64,000 nt of DNA from Mumia sp. ZJ1417 (GTDB taxonomy: Bacteria; Actinomycetota; Actinomycetes; Propionibacteriales; Nocardioidaceae), in the NCBI RefSeq assembly GCF_014127285.1, contig NZ_CP059901.1:248001-312000 (forward strand), given 5' to 3'. Every line of letters begins with the position of its first letter. Position 1 is the first letter of the stretch. The position numbers and the translations under genes were made by a program. Shown here piece after piece: positions 42,290 to 51,205 of this stretch. The notes under the pieces are model-generated. The model had not been told where the DNA came from, did not search any database, and saw only the letters and a program-made list of their open reading frames with translations.

Positions 42290-42732
42290 GGCCGGACGTC
42301 GATCGTGGCGATCGTCCCTCCGAGGTGGTGGGACTCCAGAGAGACGCTGCCGGGGACGTCCACCTCGAAGGTGAACGACCGCGTGCCCTTGGTGACGGCG
42401 AAGGTCTGCTCGGGCTCGGCGTGGAGGTGGAGCTCGTCATCGGTGTCGGAGGTGACGTCGAGGGTGATCGTCTCGCCGACCTCGGCGTCGTACGCCTTGC
42501 CCAGCGGGCGGATCTTGCCGCCGGCGATGCTCACCACGATGACGAGACCTTCCGCGTCGAGCGTCGGCGTCGCAGATCCCGACGGCGTGGCCGCGGTCGC
42601 CGACGAGACGGATGCAGGGGGCTCCGTCTCGACCGCGCTCGCGGAGCCGGCGCTCTGGCTGCCGCAGCCCGTGAGCGTGAGCATGCCTGCGAGGCCGAGC
42701 GCGAGAACGGTGAGCGTACGGGGCGGGGTCAT
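42286..42732 (-). CDS. cupredoxin-like lipoprotein
   Basis: A 148-residue lipoprotein: signal segment ending in TLTGC (C23), a Ser/Thr/Ala-rich spacer, then a single beta-sandwich domain (GETITLDVTSDTDDELHLHA; SFTFEVDVPGSVSLESHH). The domain resembles cupredoxins, and the HLH and SHH histidines could be metal ligands, though the classic Cys-His-Met set is absent. It is exported and membrane-anchored. The gene overlaps both neighbours by 4 nt, so it belongs to one tightly coupled operon. Confidence 0.75.
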   Translation of the reverse strand: MTPPRTLTVLALGLAGMLTLTGCGSQSAGSASAVETEPPASVSSATAATPSGSATPTLDAEGLVIVVSIAGGKIRPLGKAYDAEVGETITLDVTSDTDDELHLHAEPEQTFAVTKGTRSFTFEVDVPGSVSLESHHLGGTIATIDVRP

Positions 42733-42926
42733 CGGTCGTCCTCCTGGACGGGCGGGGCGATGTGGTCGTGGGTGTCGGCCTCCTGCGCGGCGAGCTCGCG
42801 GGCCTCGGCGATGCGGTCGCGCTTGGCGATCACGAGCACGACCAGCGTGATCGCGATCGCCGGGACGAACGCCGGGACCGCGAGGAGCAGGGGGTGGTGC
42901 GCGAGAAGGATCGCATCGGGAGGCAT
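42729..42926 (-). CDS. small single-span membrane protein
   Basis: A 65-residue protein with one hydrophobic helix (VPAFVPAIAITLVVLVIAK) followed by a charged cytosolic-type tail (KRDRIAEARELAAQEAD, then HDHIAPPVQEDD). No family is recognised. It starts 1 nt after the stop of the upstream polytopic gene and overlaps the lipoprotein gene by 4 nt. The tight packing supports it as a real gene and a likely accessory subunit. Confidence 0.7.
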   Translation of the reverse strand: MPPDAILLAHHPLLLAVPAFVPAIAITLVVLVIAKRDRIAEARELAAQEADTHDHIAPPVQEDDR

Positions 42927-42927
42927 G

Positions 42928-44778
42928 TCAGACGAGCGCGGGTGGTCGGTCGTCCGCGCGGCGCTCGGCGGGCGTGCTGCGGGGCGTCGAACGGGCGACC
43001 CGGGCCACCCCCCACGACAGGGCCCAGATCAGCAGCAGCGAGCAGATCGCGACGACGGTGCAGGCGGCGTTCCAGAGCCACGCCGGATGATCGGCGTTCT
43101 TCTCGCGCTGGAGGATCGAGGTCTCCGGGACGAAGGCGCGGGTGAACGTCGCCGGTGCTGCGAGCTCCTTGGCGCCGATCGCCTCGTCGGCGGGCATCCA
43201 GATCGGGACCGCGGCGAGGATGCGGTCGTCGGACACGCGGACCAGGGTCTTCCACGTGCCGTGGACGGGCACCGGCCGAGTCGTCTCCCACACGCCGGGC
43301 GCGGTCTCGCGGAGCCGGTCCACGACGACGCCCTCGCCGCCGCCCTGCCACGCCGTGATCTGCACCCACGTCGGGTTGTCGCTGGGCAGGTCGACCCGGT
43401 CGAACGTCACGCGGGCCTCGACCGTACGAGTCGCAGGGTCGGCGTCGACGTCGGTGAGCTGGACGGTCGCGCTCGCGTCGGGGACGGTGGCCCAGAGCCC
43501 GTTGCCGAGCGAGACGGACACCGCGACGACGCCGGCCACGATGATCGTCCGGCACACCGCCTTGCCGGGGATGTCGCCGGTCGTGAGCGCCGTCCCGAGC
43601 AGGGCTCCCGCCATGCCGGCGAGCACCCCCACCGGAACCGACATCAGCAGGCCCTCGAGCCACATGCCGCTGGTCCAGGGGAGGACGAACGCCGCCTGGA
43701 CCCACAGGCCCTCGAGGGCGAGCCCGACGGTCGAGAGGCCGAGGCCCGCGACCGCGCCGAAGAGCAGCCGGTGGCGAGAGAGCGGGGCGATCAGAGCCAG
43801 CAGCTCGATGACGACGGCGGTGCCGAGATAGAGGGGGAAGACGTTGTACGCCTCGCCGAGGACGGGGCCGACGATGACGGCGGTGCCGACCCGCACCGCG
43901 AGGTAGAACAGCACGGCGAGGATCGCGCCCCATGCGCCGAGCACGCGCCTGGCCGCGACGAGAGCCAGGCTGGCGGCCGCCGCGATCATCATCGGGTGAA
44001 GCGGCTGACGGAACTGCTGGATGCCGAAGTCGTACTCGACCTGAAACACCGACAGGCCGATCAGGAGTCCGCCGAACGCGGCGGTGTACGCGATGCGTAC
44101 GCGCAGCTCGCGCAGCGACTGGACGGTCTTGCCCTGGGCGAGGTCGCCCTCCCGCAGCAGGGTGAGGATGCCGACGAGCGACAGCCCGGCCCCACCGATG
44201 AGCATGAGGTGGGTCGGCCCCCACAGCGTGACGTCCTGACCGAAGATGCGGTGCCAGACGTCGTCGAGCGGGAAGCCGATCAGGGCGTACAGGCCAGACC
44301 CTGCGACGAGGAGACCGCCGACCGGGACGCGCCAGGCGCGGGTGATCTTGACCGCCGCGGGCCCGGGCACCTCGTCGAGGGGAAGGACCATCGCGGTCGC
44401 GCCGGCGATGAAGGTGAGGAAGAGGCCGACGAGGATCAGGTAGTGCGCCGGGTTGGCCAACGGGCCCTCGTCGCGGCCGACGCCGGCGTGCAGGCTGACG
44501 TCCCAGATGAAGCCGAGGAACGCGGTGACGAGGGCGAGCGCGAGCAGGCCGCCGGGGACCGCGACCCAACCCGGACGGCCGAGGCGCTGCTCGGCGTGAT
44601 CGCTGAGGCGCTGGAGCCAGGTGATGCGACGCGTCCGGTGCGCCCAGGCGATCCAAAGGAGGCCCGCGAAGATCACCGCAGAGGCGACGGACATGCCGAT
44701 CACCTGGTCGAGTGCGGCTCCGCCGGCGGGGCGCTGCTCGGCGGCGAGCAGGGCGTCGTACAGGGCGGTGTCGGCCAT
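42928..44778 (-). CDS. polytopic membrane protein with C-terminal extracytoplasmic beta domain
   Basis: A 616-residue protein and first gene of the operon. About 12 hydrophobic segments (residues 25-440) include IWDVSLHAGVGRDEGPLANPAHYLIL, here spanning two helices with histidines, and WGPTHLMLIGGAGLSL. The region around 445-550 (VQLTDVDADPATRTVEARV; PVPVHGTWKTLVRVSDDR) looks like a FixH/YtkA-type beta-sandwich, followed by one more helix. Start ATG 44778 is preferred to the longer frame at 44814. I do not recognise a characterised family. Confidence 0.72.
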   Translation of the reverse strand: MADTALYDALLAAEQRPAGGAALDQVIGMSVASAVIFAGLLWIAWAHRTRRITWLQRLSDHAEQRLGRPGWVAVPGGLLALALVTAFLGFIWDVSLHAGVGRDEGPLANPAHYLILVGLFLTFIAGATAMVLPLDEVPGPAAVKITRAWRVPVGGLLVAGSGLYALIGFPLDDVWHRIFGQDVTLWGPTHLMLIGGAGLSLVGILTLLREGDLAQGKTVQSLRELRVRIAYTAAFGGLLIGLSVFQVEYDFGIQQFRQPLHPMMIAAAASLALVAARRVLGAWGAILAVLFYLAVRVGTAVIVGPVLGEAYNVFPLYLGTAVVIELLALIAPLSRHRLLFGAVAGLGLSTVGLALEGLWVQAAFVLPWTSGMWLEGLLMSVPVGVLAGMAGALLGTALTTGDIPGKAVCRTIIVAGVVAVSVSLGNGLWATVPDASATVQLTDVDADPATRTVEARVTFDRVDLPSDNPTWVQITAWQGGGEGVVVDRLRETAPGVWETTRPVPVHGTWKTLVRVSDDRILAAVPIWMPADEAIGAKELAAPATFTRAFVPETSILQREKNADHPAWLWNAACTVVAICSLLLIWALSWGVARVARSTPRSTPAERRADDRPPALV

Positions 44779-44924
44779 GCGAGGGAGTGTGACATTGGCG
44801 ATGGCACATGTCAACGGTCATGTATCGCGTGGCTCGCTCATCCACGGGATGAGTCGCTCGCAGGAGACCCGACCGTCGCTCGTCGACGACCGCGCCGTCG
44901 CCCCCGCCGCCCTAGCATCATCGT

Positions 44925-46073
44925 GTGAGAACGGCGATCATGACCCCACGCAGGACGGACGTGCTGCTGTGCGTCAGCGTCGCGGTCGTGCTGGCCGTCG
45001 TCGCCAGCTCCCACGAGGGGCGCGCGGGCGACGTGAACCCGCTGGCGTACCTGTGGGCCGCCGGGCTCGGTCTCCTCATGCTCATCCGGCGAAGCCACCC
45101 GGTGCTGGTGCTCGTGCTCACGACGCTCGGCTTCTTCAGCTATTACGCGGCCGGCCTCCCCGCGATCGGCGTCGCGGTGCCGATCGCGGCCGCGCTCTAC
45201 TCGGCCGCGGAGATGGGCCATCTGCGCGCGGCCATCGTCACTGGGACCCTCACGCTCGGCCTGTCAACGGCATACCGGGTCGCGACCGGCCAGAACGTGT
45301 CTCTGGTCGTCGGGTACGAGTTCATCACGCACGCGGCCCTCATCGCCGCTGCGATCGCGCTCGGGCACAGCGTCCGCGTCGGGCGGCACCTGCGGCGGCG
45401 GACCGAGCAGGTCTCGCGCCTGCTCACCCGCCAGGGCGAGCTGGACCAGGTCGTGGAGGGGCGGGAGGAACGGATGCGGCTCGCGCGTGAGCTGCACGAC
45501 TCGATCGGGCACTCGCTGTCGGTCGCCTCGCTCTACTCCGTCGTCGCCCGTGAGGCCGGCGACGCCAAAGAGCGCGACGACGCCCACGAGCTCGTACGGT
45601 CGTCGATCACCGACGCGTCGTCCCACCTGCGGCGCACGGTCGCCGTGCTGCGGGGCAGCGGGCGGTTCGAGCCCGACGCGGGACTCGACCAGGTGGGCCG
45701 CCTCGGGGCCGCGCCCACCGCCGCCGGGTACGCCGTCGACGTGCAGGTGGATCCGGTCGACGTGGCGCCCGAGGTCGGAGCCGCCGCGTTCCGCCTCGTC
45801 CAGGAGGCGATCACGAACACCCTGCGTCACTCGAACGGGCGGAGCATCAGCGTGCGGGTGCGCCTGCGGGAGCCGGGGCTGCTCGGCGTCCGCGTCGTCG
45901 ACGACGGTACGGCCGCCGTACCCCCGCAGATCCGGCCTGGGCACGGCCTGAGCGGCATGCGGGAGAGGGTTACGGACCTCGGCGGCACGCTCGAGGTCGA
46001 CGCCGGCGCGAGCGGGTGGGTCGTGGAGGCCTCGATCCCGACGATGCCGGTGACGGCCGGGGGCGCCCCGTGA
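44925..46073 (+). CDS. sensor histidine kinase (NarL/DesK-type)
   Basis: A 382-residue membrane sensor kinase. About five to six hydrophobic segments fill residues 10-140 with little extracellular sequence, suggesting sensing within the membrane. The HisKA_3 phosphoacceptor is in LARELHDSIGHSLS, and a C-terminal HATPase domain shows EAITNTLRHSNG and GHGLSGMRERV. GTG 44925 is preceded by TAGCAT ending 6 nt upstream, fitting a leaderless transcript. It overlaps the response regulator gene by 4 nt. Confidence 0.92.
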   Translation: MRTAIMTPRRTDVLLCVSVAVVLAVVASSHEGRAGDVNPLAYLWAAGLGLLMLIRRSHPVLVLVLTTLGFFSYYAAGLPAIGVAVPIAAALYSAAEMGHLRAAIVTGTLTLGLSTAYRVATGQNVSLVVGYEFITHAALIAAAIALGHSVRVGRHLRRRTEQVSRLLTRQGELDQVVEGREERMRLARELHDSIGHSLSVASLYSVVAREAGDAKERDDAHELVRSSITDASSHLRRTVAVLRGSGRFEPDAGLDQVGRLGAAPTAAGYAVDVQVDPVDVAPEVGAAAFRLVQEAITNTLRHSNGRSISVRVRLREPGLLGVRVVDDGTAAVPPQIRPGHGLSGMRERVTDLGGTLEVDAGASGWVVEASIPTMPVTAGGAP

Positions 46074-46720
46074 TCCGGCTGATGCTCGTCGACGACCAGG
46101 TCCTCCTGCGGCACGGGCTGCGCGCGATCATGCAGAACACCGACGACATCACGGTCGCCGGCGAGGCGAGCGACGGCCGCGAGGCGCTGCGGGTGGCGCG
46201 GGAGCTTCGGCCGGACGTCGTCCTCATGGACCTCCAGATGCCGGTGATGTCCGGGGCGGAGGCGATCCGGGCGATGCGGGCCGAGCCGCTGCTCGCGCAG
46301 ACACCGGTGCTCGTCCTGACGACCTTCGATGACGGAGACGACGTGGTGGAGGCGATCGCCGCGGGGGCCAACGGCTACCTGCTCAAGGACATCGACGCCG
46401 ACGAGCTGCGGCGAGCGGTCCGTAACGCCGCGGACGGGCGCGCCCAGATCGCGCCGGGGGTGCTGCGCCAGCTGATGGACCGCGTCGCTCGGCTCCCGAC
46501 CCGCAAGACCCGAGAGGAGAAGCTCGCCGGGCTCACCGAGCGTGAGGTCGAGGTGCTCACCCAGGTGGGCCTCGGGCTGACGAACGAGGAGATCGGCAAG
46601 GCCCTTTTCCTCTCCCGCGAGACGGCGCGCACGTACGTCAGCCGTCTGCTCACCAAGCTCGACGCCCGTGACCGAGCCCAGCTGGTCGTGCTGGCACACC
46701 GGGCCGGACTCGTCGACTGA
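46070..46720 (+). CDS. response regulator (NarL/LuxR type)
   Basis: A 216-residue two-component regulator. The receiver domain has the acidic pocket DD in MLVDDQ, the phosphoacceptor aspartate in VVLMDLQMP and the conserved lysine in YLLKDI. The C-terminal LuxR helix-turn-helix reads LTEREVEVLTQVGLGLTNEE. GTG 46070 overlaps the kinase stop. It probably controls the next gene, an MMPL transporter, whose upstream region carries a direct repeat. Confidence 0.95.
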   Translation: MIRLMLVDDQVLLRHGLRAIMQNTDDITVAGEASDGREALRVARELRPDVVLMDLQMPVMSGAEAIRAMRAEPLLAQTPVLVLTTFDDGDDVVEAIAAGANGYLLKDIDADELRRAVRNAADGRAQIAPGVLRQLMDRVARLPTRKTREEKLAGLTEREVEVLTQVGLGLTNEEIGKALFLSRETARTYVSRLLTKLDARDRAQLVVLAHRAGLVD

Positions 46721-46801
46721 CGCGACCCTGAGCCGCGTACGTCCAGAGGCGATCGGACTGTCGCTCCTGAGGGACTGATCCGGCCTTCCCGCGCTCCTAG
46801 C

Positions 46802-46827
46802 GTGGTCGATCGACGCGTGGTTGATCG
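46802..46827. promoter_or_regulatory. direct repeat upstream of the MMPL gene, candidate response-regulator site
   Basis: GTGGTCGATCG (46802-46812) and GTGGTTGATCG (46817-46827) are near-identical and 15 bp apart, just 28 nt upstream of the transporter start. The position fits an activator or autoregulated site for the adjacent two-component system, but this is inferred. Confidence 0.4.
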
Positions 46828-46854
46828 GCGACGTGTCGAACGCCGGAGAGGGAA

Positions 46855-48999
46855 GTGGACGTCATGGAGAGACTCGCTCGCGCCTGCCAGAGCGCGCGAT
46901 GGTTCGTGGTGGTGGGGTGGATCCTCGTCGTGGTGGCGTTGTCGGCGCTGTCCGGCACGTTCGGAGGTGAGACCAGCGACGACTACGAGCTGCCCGGGTC
47001 GCCGAGCGACCGCGCCGTGCAGATCTTGGAGGCCGGCGGGTTCTCGTCCGGCGCCGGGACGCAGGCACAGCTCGTGCTGCACCGCGAGGACGGGCTGGAC
47101 CAGGCGCCGGTGCGTGAGCAGGTGGCGTCGATGGTCGACGAGGTCGCGGACCGCGTCCCGGACGCGAGCGTCGTCGGTCCGTTCGCCCCCGAGGGTGCCC
47201 ACCAGCTCTCGCCTGACCGTACGACCGGCTACGTCATGGTCGGGCTGCCCACCCAGGACGCGGAGGCAACCGCGGAGCTTCGGGACGACCTGGCCGACCT
47301 GCGCGAGACCTTCGCCTCCGACGGGCTGACTGTGGAGGTCGGCGGCCTCGGTGCGGAGCAGGAGAGCGAGAGCGGCCCGCCGAGCGAGATGATCGGCGTC
47401 CTCGCAGCCATCGTGATCCTGCTCTTCGCCTTCGGGTCCGTGTTCGCGATGGTGCTGCCGATCCTGGTCGGTGTCGTCGGAGCGGCGAGTGGCGTCGCCC
47501 TGGTGGGACTCGGAGCGCGGGCCGTCGACATGCCCAGCTTTGCCGCCCCGGTCGCGGCGATGATCGCGATCGGTGTCGGCATCGACTACGCGCTGCTCGT
47601 CGTCACGCGTTATCGGGAGGTTCTCGCGGCTGGCGCGCACCCGGCTCGCGCGGTCGTCCTCGCGCAGAGCACCGCCGGCCGGTCGGTCCTGTTCGCCGGT
47701 GTGACAGTAGTCATCGCCTCGCTCGGCCTGGTGCTGATGGACCTCAAGGTCATCACCGGGGTCGCCATGGGTATCGCGGGCTCGGTGCTCGTCACCATGC
47801 TGGCGGCCGTCACGCTGCTGCCCGCGATGCTGGCGATCACCGGCCGGCGGATCGACCGGCTCTCGGTGCACCGGCGTCGTACGACCTCCGACGGCGGACG
47901 TCTCGCCCGCCGGTGGAGCCGTGTGGTGCAGCGCAGGCCGTGGCCGGCCGCCCTTGCGGCGACCGCGGTGCTCGTCCTGCTCACGCTTCCGGTCCTCGAC
48001 CTGCGGCTCGGGTTCTCCGACGCCGGCACGCGCCCGACCAGCGACACCAGCCGGCGGGCGTACGACCTCGTGGCGCAGGGCTTCGGCCCAGGCGCCAACG
48101 GCCCGCTGGTCGTCGCGGCCGCGCTGGAGGAGGGTGCGGGTCCTGACGAGGTGGAGACCCTGGCCGACACGCTGGCAGCAACGCCAGGTGTCGCCGCGAC
48201 GACTCCACCGGTGTTCTCTGCTGCGGGCGACGTTGCGTTCCTCCAGGTGATCCCGACGACAGGCCCGCAGGACGAGGCGACGACCGACCTCGTGCACCGC
48301 ATCCGCGACGACGTCGTGCCCGCGAGCGACGGGCTCGAGGTCGCGCTCGGTGGGGCGACGGCGGCGGCGGTCGACTTCGCCGACTACACCGCGGAGCGCC
48401 TTCCGCTCTTCCTTGCGGTCGTGCTCGGCGCGGCGCTCGTGCTGCTTGTCGCCGTGTTCCGCGGGCTCGCGGTCGCGATCAAGGCGGTGCTCGTCAACCT
48501 GCTCTCACTCGGTGCCGCGTTCGGGGCGGTGGTGGCGGTGTTCCAGTGGGGGTGGGGTGTCGAGCTGCTCGATCTCGGCGCCAGCGCGCCCATCGAAGCG
48601 TGGGTGCCGATGATGCTGATCGCGATCGTCTTCGGACTGTCGATGGACTACGAGGTCTTCCTCTTGTCCCGCATCCGCGAGGAGTACGACCGTACGGGCG
48701 ACAACGCGGCCGCCGTGGCCGAGGGGCTCGCGCGTACGGCGCGGGTCATCTCGGCGGCCGCGGCGATCATGGTGTGCGTCTTCGGCAGCTTCGTGCTGGG
48801 GTCCAGCCGTGAGCTGCAGCTGTTCGGGTTCGGGCTCGCGTTCGCGGTCTTCATCGACGCGACGCTGGTGCGGCTCGTGCTCGTACCGGCGGTCATGGAG
48901 CTGCTCGGTGACCGCAACTGGTGGATCCCCCGCTGGTTGGACCGTGCCCTGCCCCGCCTGACCATCGAGGCGTCGCGCGGTCCTCGGGGTGAGCGGTGA
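46855..48999 (+). CDS. MMPL family RND-type transporter
   Basis: A 714-residue proton-driven exporter with the two-fold RND layout. One N-terminal helix (WFVVVGWILVVVALSALSG) is followed by a large extracytoplasmic loop, then a five-helix block with IAIGVGIDYALLVVTRYRE, and the same order repeated with VFGLSMDYEVFLLSRIREEY. The GxDY-type motifs carry the proton-relay residues. Substrates in this family include lipids, siderophores and drugs. GTG 46855 or ATG 46864 could be the start; GGAGAGG lies upstream of both. It follows the two-component system and overlaps the next gene by 1 nt. Confidence 0.92.
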   Translation: MDVMERLARACQSARWFVVVGWILVVVALSALSGTFGGETSDDYELPGSPSDRAVQILEAGGFSSGAGTQAQLVLHREDGLDQAPVREQVASMVDEVADRVPDASVVGPFAPEGAHQLSPDRTTGYVMVGLPTQDAEATAELRDDLADLRETFASDGLTVEVGGLGAEQESESGPPSEMIGVLAAIVILLFAFGSVFAMVLPILVGVVGAASGVALVGLGARAVDMPSFAAPVAAMIAIGVGIDYALLVVTRYREVLAAGAHPARAVVLAQSTAGRSVLFAGVTVVIASLGLVLMDLKVITGVAMGIAGSVLVTMLAAVTLLPAMLAITGRRIDRLSVHRRRTTSDGGRLARRWSRVVQRRPWPAALAATAVLVLLTLPVLDLRLGFSDAGTRPTSDTSRRAYDLVAQGFGPGANGPLVVAAALEEGAGPDEVETLADTLAATPGVAATTPPVFSAAGDVAFLQVIPTTGPQDEATTDLVHRIRDDVVPASDGLEVALGGATAAAVDFADYTAERLPLFLAVVLGAALVLLVAVFRGLAVAIKAVLVNLLSLGAAFGAVVAVFQWGWGVELLDLGASAPIEAWVPMMLIAIVFGLSMDYEVFLLSRIREEYDRTGDNAAAVAEGLARTARVISAAAAIMVCVFGSFVLGSSRELQLFGFGLAFAVFIDATLVRLVLVPAVMELLGDRNWWIPRWLDRALPRLTIEASRGPRGER

Positions 49000-49445
49000 T
49001 GGGCCGCCCTCGGCTCGGCCTCCCCGTGTGGGCGATCCTCCTGCTGGCCGCCCTTGCGCTGCCTCGCGTCGTGGTGCACGACCTCGGGGTCGACGTCGGC
49101 GCGCTCGCCATGGCCGTGCTCGCGCTCGGGCCGCCTGCGGTCTGGGTCCTCGTCGCCCTTCGAGCGCGCGTCCCGTCACCCGTCACGACGCTCGTGGTCG
49201 TCGGACTCCTGTACGGCATCGGGCTCGGCGTCGGCCACAACCTGATGTGGGACTCGGCGTTCGAGGACGATCCGGCACTCGGCGGGGCGCTGGAGGGCGA
49301 CCTCCCGGCGGGGGCGGAGGAGACGCTGCTGCGCACGGCGACGTTCGGGAGCAGCCTCTTCACGGGCGCCGTGGTCGGGCTCGTCGCCGGGCTGGTCGCG
49401 AGCGGCATGCGCCGCGTCGGCCGGTCTGACGGTGCCCGCCGGTAG
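48999..49445 (+). CDS. small membrane protein coupled to the MMPL gene
   Basis: A 148-residue protein with four predicted membrane helices ([71 protein letters not shown]). I recognise no family. Its ATG overlaps the MMPL stop by 1 nt (TGATG); a GTG one codon earlier is also possible. Tight coupling suggests it works with the transporter. Confidence 0.72.
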   Translation: MGRPRLGLPVWAILLLAALALPRVVVHDLGVDVGALAMAVLALGPPAVWVLVALRARVPSPVTTLVVVGLLYGIGLGVGHNLMWDSAFEDDPALGGALEGDLPAGAEETLLRTATFGSSLFTGAVVGLVAGLVASGMRRVGRSDGARR

Positions 49446-49504
49446 GCTGGAGTCGCACATCCGGCGGCGGTGCCGTCGGTCGTACGACACGTGAGGACGT
49501 CCCG

Positions 49505-49894
49505 GTGTTCGGTGATGATTTCGGCGGGCTCGGCCAGCCAGGTGGCGGCATGCCCGACATGTCTGCGCTGCTCGAGCAGGCCCAGAAGATGCAGGAGCAG
49601 CTGCTTGCCGCCAAGGAGGAGCTGAGCCGGGCCAGGGTCACGGGTGAGGCCGCCAGCGGGCTGGTCAAGGCCACCGTCACCGGCACCGGCGAGCTGATCT
49701 CGGTCGAGATCAAGCCTGAGGCCGTCGACCCGGACGACGCCGAGCTCCTCGGCGACATGGTCGTGGCCGCGGTCCGTGACGCCAACGACCAGGCCGAGCA
49801 GCTCGCGGCCGACAAGCTGGGCCCCTTCGCGGGTGGCTTCGGCGGTGGCGACGCCCTCGGTGGCGGCGGCGCTGCGGGCGCGCTCGGGTTCTGA
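49505..49894 (+). CDS. YbaB/EbfC nucleoid-associated protein
   Basis: A 129-residue DNA-binding protein of the YbaB/EbfC family, usually next to recR. The core is [20 protein letters not shown], then [20 protein letters not shown]. The N-terminus and C-terminus are glycine-rich, longer than in E. coli (109). GTG 49505 has GTGAGGA about 9 nt upstream. It starts the ybaB-recR-DUF5063 operon and binds DNA as a dimer in known homologues. Confidence 0.95.
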   Translation: MFGDDFGGLGQPGGGMPDMSALLEQAQKMQEQLLAAKEELSRARVTGEAASGLVKATVTGTGELISVEIKPEAVDPDDAELLGDMVVAAVRDANDQAEQLAADKLGPFAGGFGGGDALGGGGAAGALGF

Positions 49895-49897
49895 CGC

Positions 49898-50494
49898 ATG
49901 TATGAAGGGGTCGTCCAAGACCTGATCGACGAGCTCGGCCGGCTCCCGGGCATCGGCCCGAAGAGCGCGCAGCGCATCGCCTTCTATCTCCTCGACGCCG
50001 ACCCGGTCGACGTACGCCGCTTCGCCGAGGTCCTCACCGAGGTCAAGGAGAAGGTGCGGTTCTGCGCGATCTGCGGCAACGTCGCCGAGTCCGAGACGTG
50101 CCGCATCTGCGCGGATCCGCGGCGCGACGCTTCGGTGCTGTGCGTCGTCGAGGAGTCCAAGGACGTCGTCGCGATCGAGCGCACGCGTGAGTTCCGCGGG
50201 CGCTACCACGTCCTCGGAGGGGCGATCTCGCCGATCGATGGCCGCGGACCCGACGACCTGCGCATCAGGGAGCTCATGCAGCGCCTTTCCGATGATGCGA
50301 TCACCGAGGTCATCCTCGCCACCGACCCCAACCTCGAGGGCGAGGCGACGGCGACCTATCTCACCCGCATGCTCAAGCCGCTGGGGTTGCGCGTGACGCG
50401 TCTGGCCAGTGGACTACCCGTAGGCGGTGACCTCGAGTACGCCGACGAGGTCACCCTCGGGCGTGCCTTCGAGGGACGCCGTACGGTCGACTGA
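49898..50494 (+). CDS. recR: recombination protein RecR
   Basis: A 198-residue recombination mediator working with RecF/RecO at single-strand gaps. The N-terminal helix-hairpin-helix ([17 protein letters not shown]), the four-cysteine zinc finger ([16 protein letters not shown]) and the Toprim motif ([14 protein letters not shown]) are all present. The full length matches the family. It begins 3 nt after the ybaB stop. Confidence 0.98.
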   Translation: MYEGVVQDLIDELGRLPGIGPKSAQRIAFYLLDADPVDVRRFAEVLTEVKEKVRFCAICGNVAESETCRICADPRRDASVLCVVEESKDVVAIERTREFRGRYHVLGGAISPIDGRGPDDLRIRELMQRLSDDAITEVILATDPNLEGEATATYLTRMLKPLGLRVTRLASGLPVGGDLEYADEVTLGRAFEGRRTVD

Positions 50495-50524
50495 CGCTGG
50501 GCGGACTGACGGACGGAGGCACGG

Positions 50525-51094
50525 GTGAGCGAGACGACGGACGACGAGCTGGCGGCGGTGGGCAACGCGTTCGCCGAGGACGTCGAGGCCGTGCTCGAGG
50601 GGCTGCGCTCGCTCGACGGGATGACCGATCCCGAGGAGGTCGTCGCGGGCCTTCTCGTCGAGGTGAGCCGCGCGCTCACCATCGGGGCGCGGATGGCGGC
50701 GATGCCGCGCCTGGTCCCACCCGACCGCTACGAGCCGGACATCGGTCCCGACATCGATCTCGACGACGTCCGCGTCCGTCTGGCCTCGGTGCTCGACGGG
50801 TTCGACACGTACGTCGAGGTCTTCGACCCGTACGACGACCCGGCCGCGCCCGCGGCGTACCGGATCTCCGATGACGTCATCTCCCTTGCCGCCGCGCTCG
50901 CCCACGGCATGCAGCACGCGCGCGCCGGTCGTCCGATCGAGGCGCTGTGGTGGTGGCAGTTCTCGTTCCTGTCGTCGTGGGGCGGCGAGACGACGTCGGC
51001 GCTGCGCGCGCTCCAGTCGGTCATCTCCCGCGACCGCATCGTCGGCGCGACGCCTGCGATGTCGCCCGAGGAACCCCCGCCCGACGCGCTCTGA
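50525..51094 (+). CDS. DUF5063 domain protein
   Basis: A 189-residue acidic protein that commonly follows recR in actinobacteria. It reads GNAFAEDVEAVLEGLRSLDG at the start and HARAGRPIEALWWWQFSFLS near the end. Function is unknown; the conserved position suggests a link with recombination or the cell cycle. GTG 50525 has GGAGGC about 5-7 nt upstream. A cluster of perfect palindromes follows the stop. Confidence 0.88.
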   Translation: MSETTDDELAAVGNAFAEDVEAVLEGLRSLDGMTDPEEVVAGLLVEVSRALTIGARMAAMPRLVPPDRYEPDIGPDIDLDDVRVRLASVLDGFDTYVEVFDPYDDPAAPAAYRISDDVISLAAALAHGMQHARAGRPIEALWWWQFSFLSSWGGETTSALRALQSVISRDRIVGATPAMSPEEPPPDAL

Positions 51095-51099
51095 CCGGC

Positions 51100-51180
51100 C
51101 GTTCGCTCGGGTACCCGAGCGAACGTGCACCGACCCCACTGTGCACAGTCGGGTCGGTGCGGCTCTGCTGGGGTACCCCA
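51100..51180. repeat. three consecutive palindromes (terminator or cruciform region)
   Basis: First, a perfect 26-bp palindrome at 51100-51125 (half-site CGTTCGCTCGGGT). Second, a 34-bp hairpin at 51127-51160 with arms GCACCGACCC/GGGTCGGTGC around the inner palindrome ACTGTGCACAGT. Third, TGGGGTACCCCA at 51169-51180. It ends 14 nt before the -10 of the S9 peptidase gene. It may end the recR operon and also hold regulator sites. Confidence 0.65.
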
Positions 51181-51205
51181 AGCGGCGTGCGCCTAGGCTC
51201 GACGC

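Noticed and set aside
44770-44795. TGTCACA on the minus strand upstream of the membrane operon
   Set aside because: The sequence 16 nt downstream is not CGTC, and the position relative to the ATG does not fit an ECF41 promoter.
42325-44928. An 867-codon plus-strand frame opposite the membrane operon
   Set aside because: It is antisense to hydrophobic proteins, and the Asp/Arg/Glu-rich translation is the expected complement.
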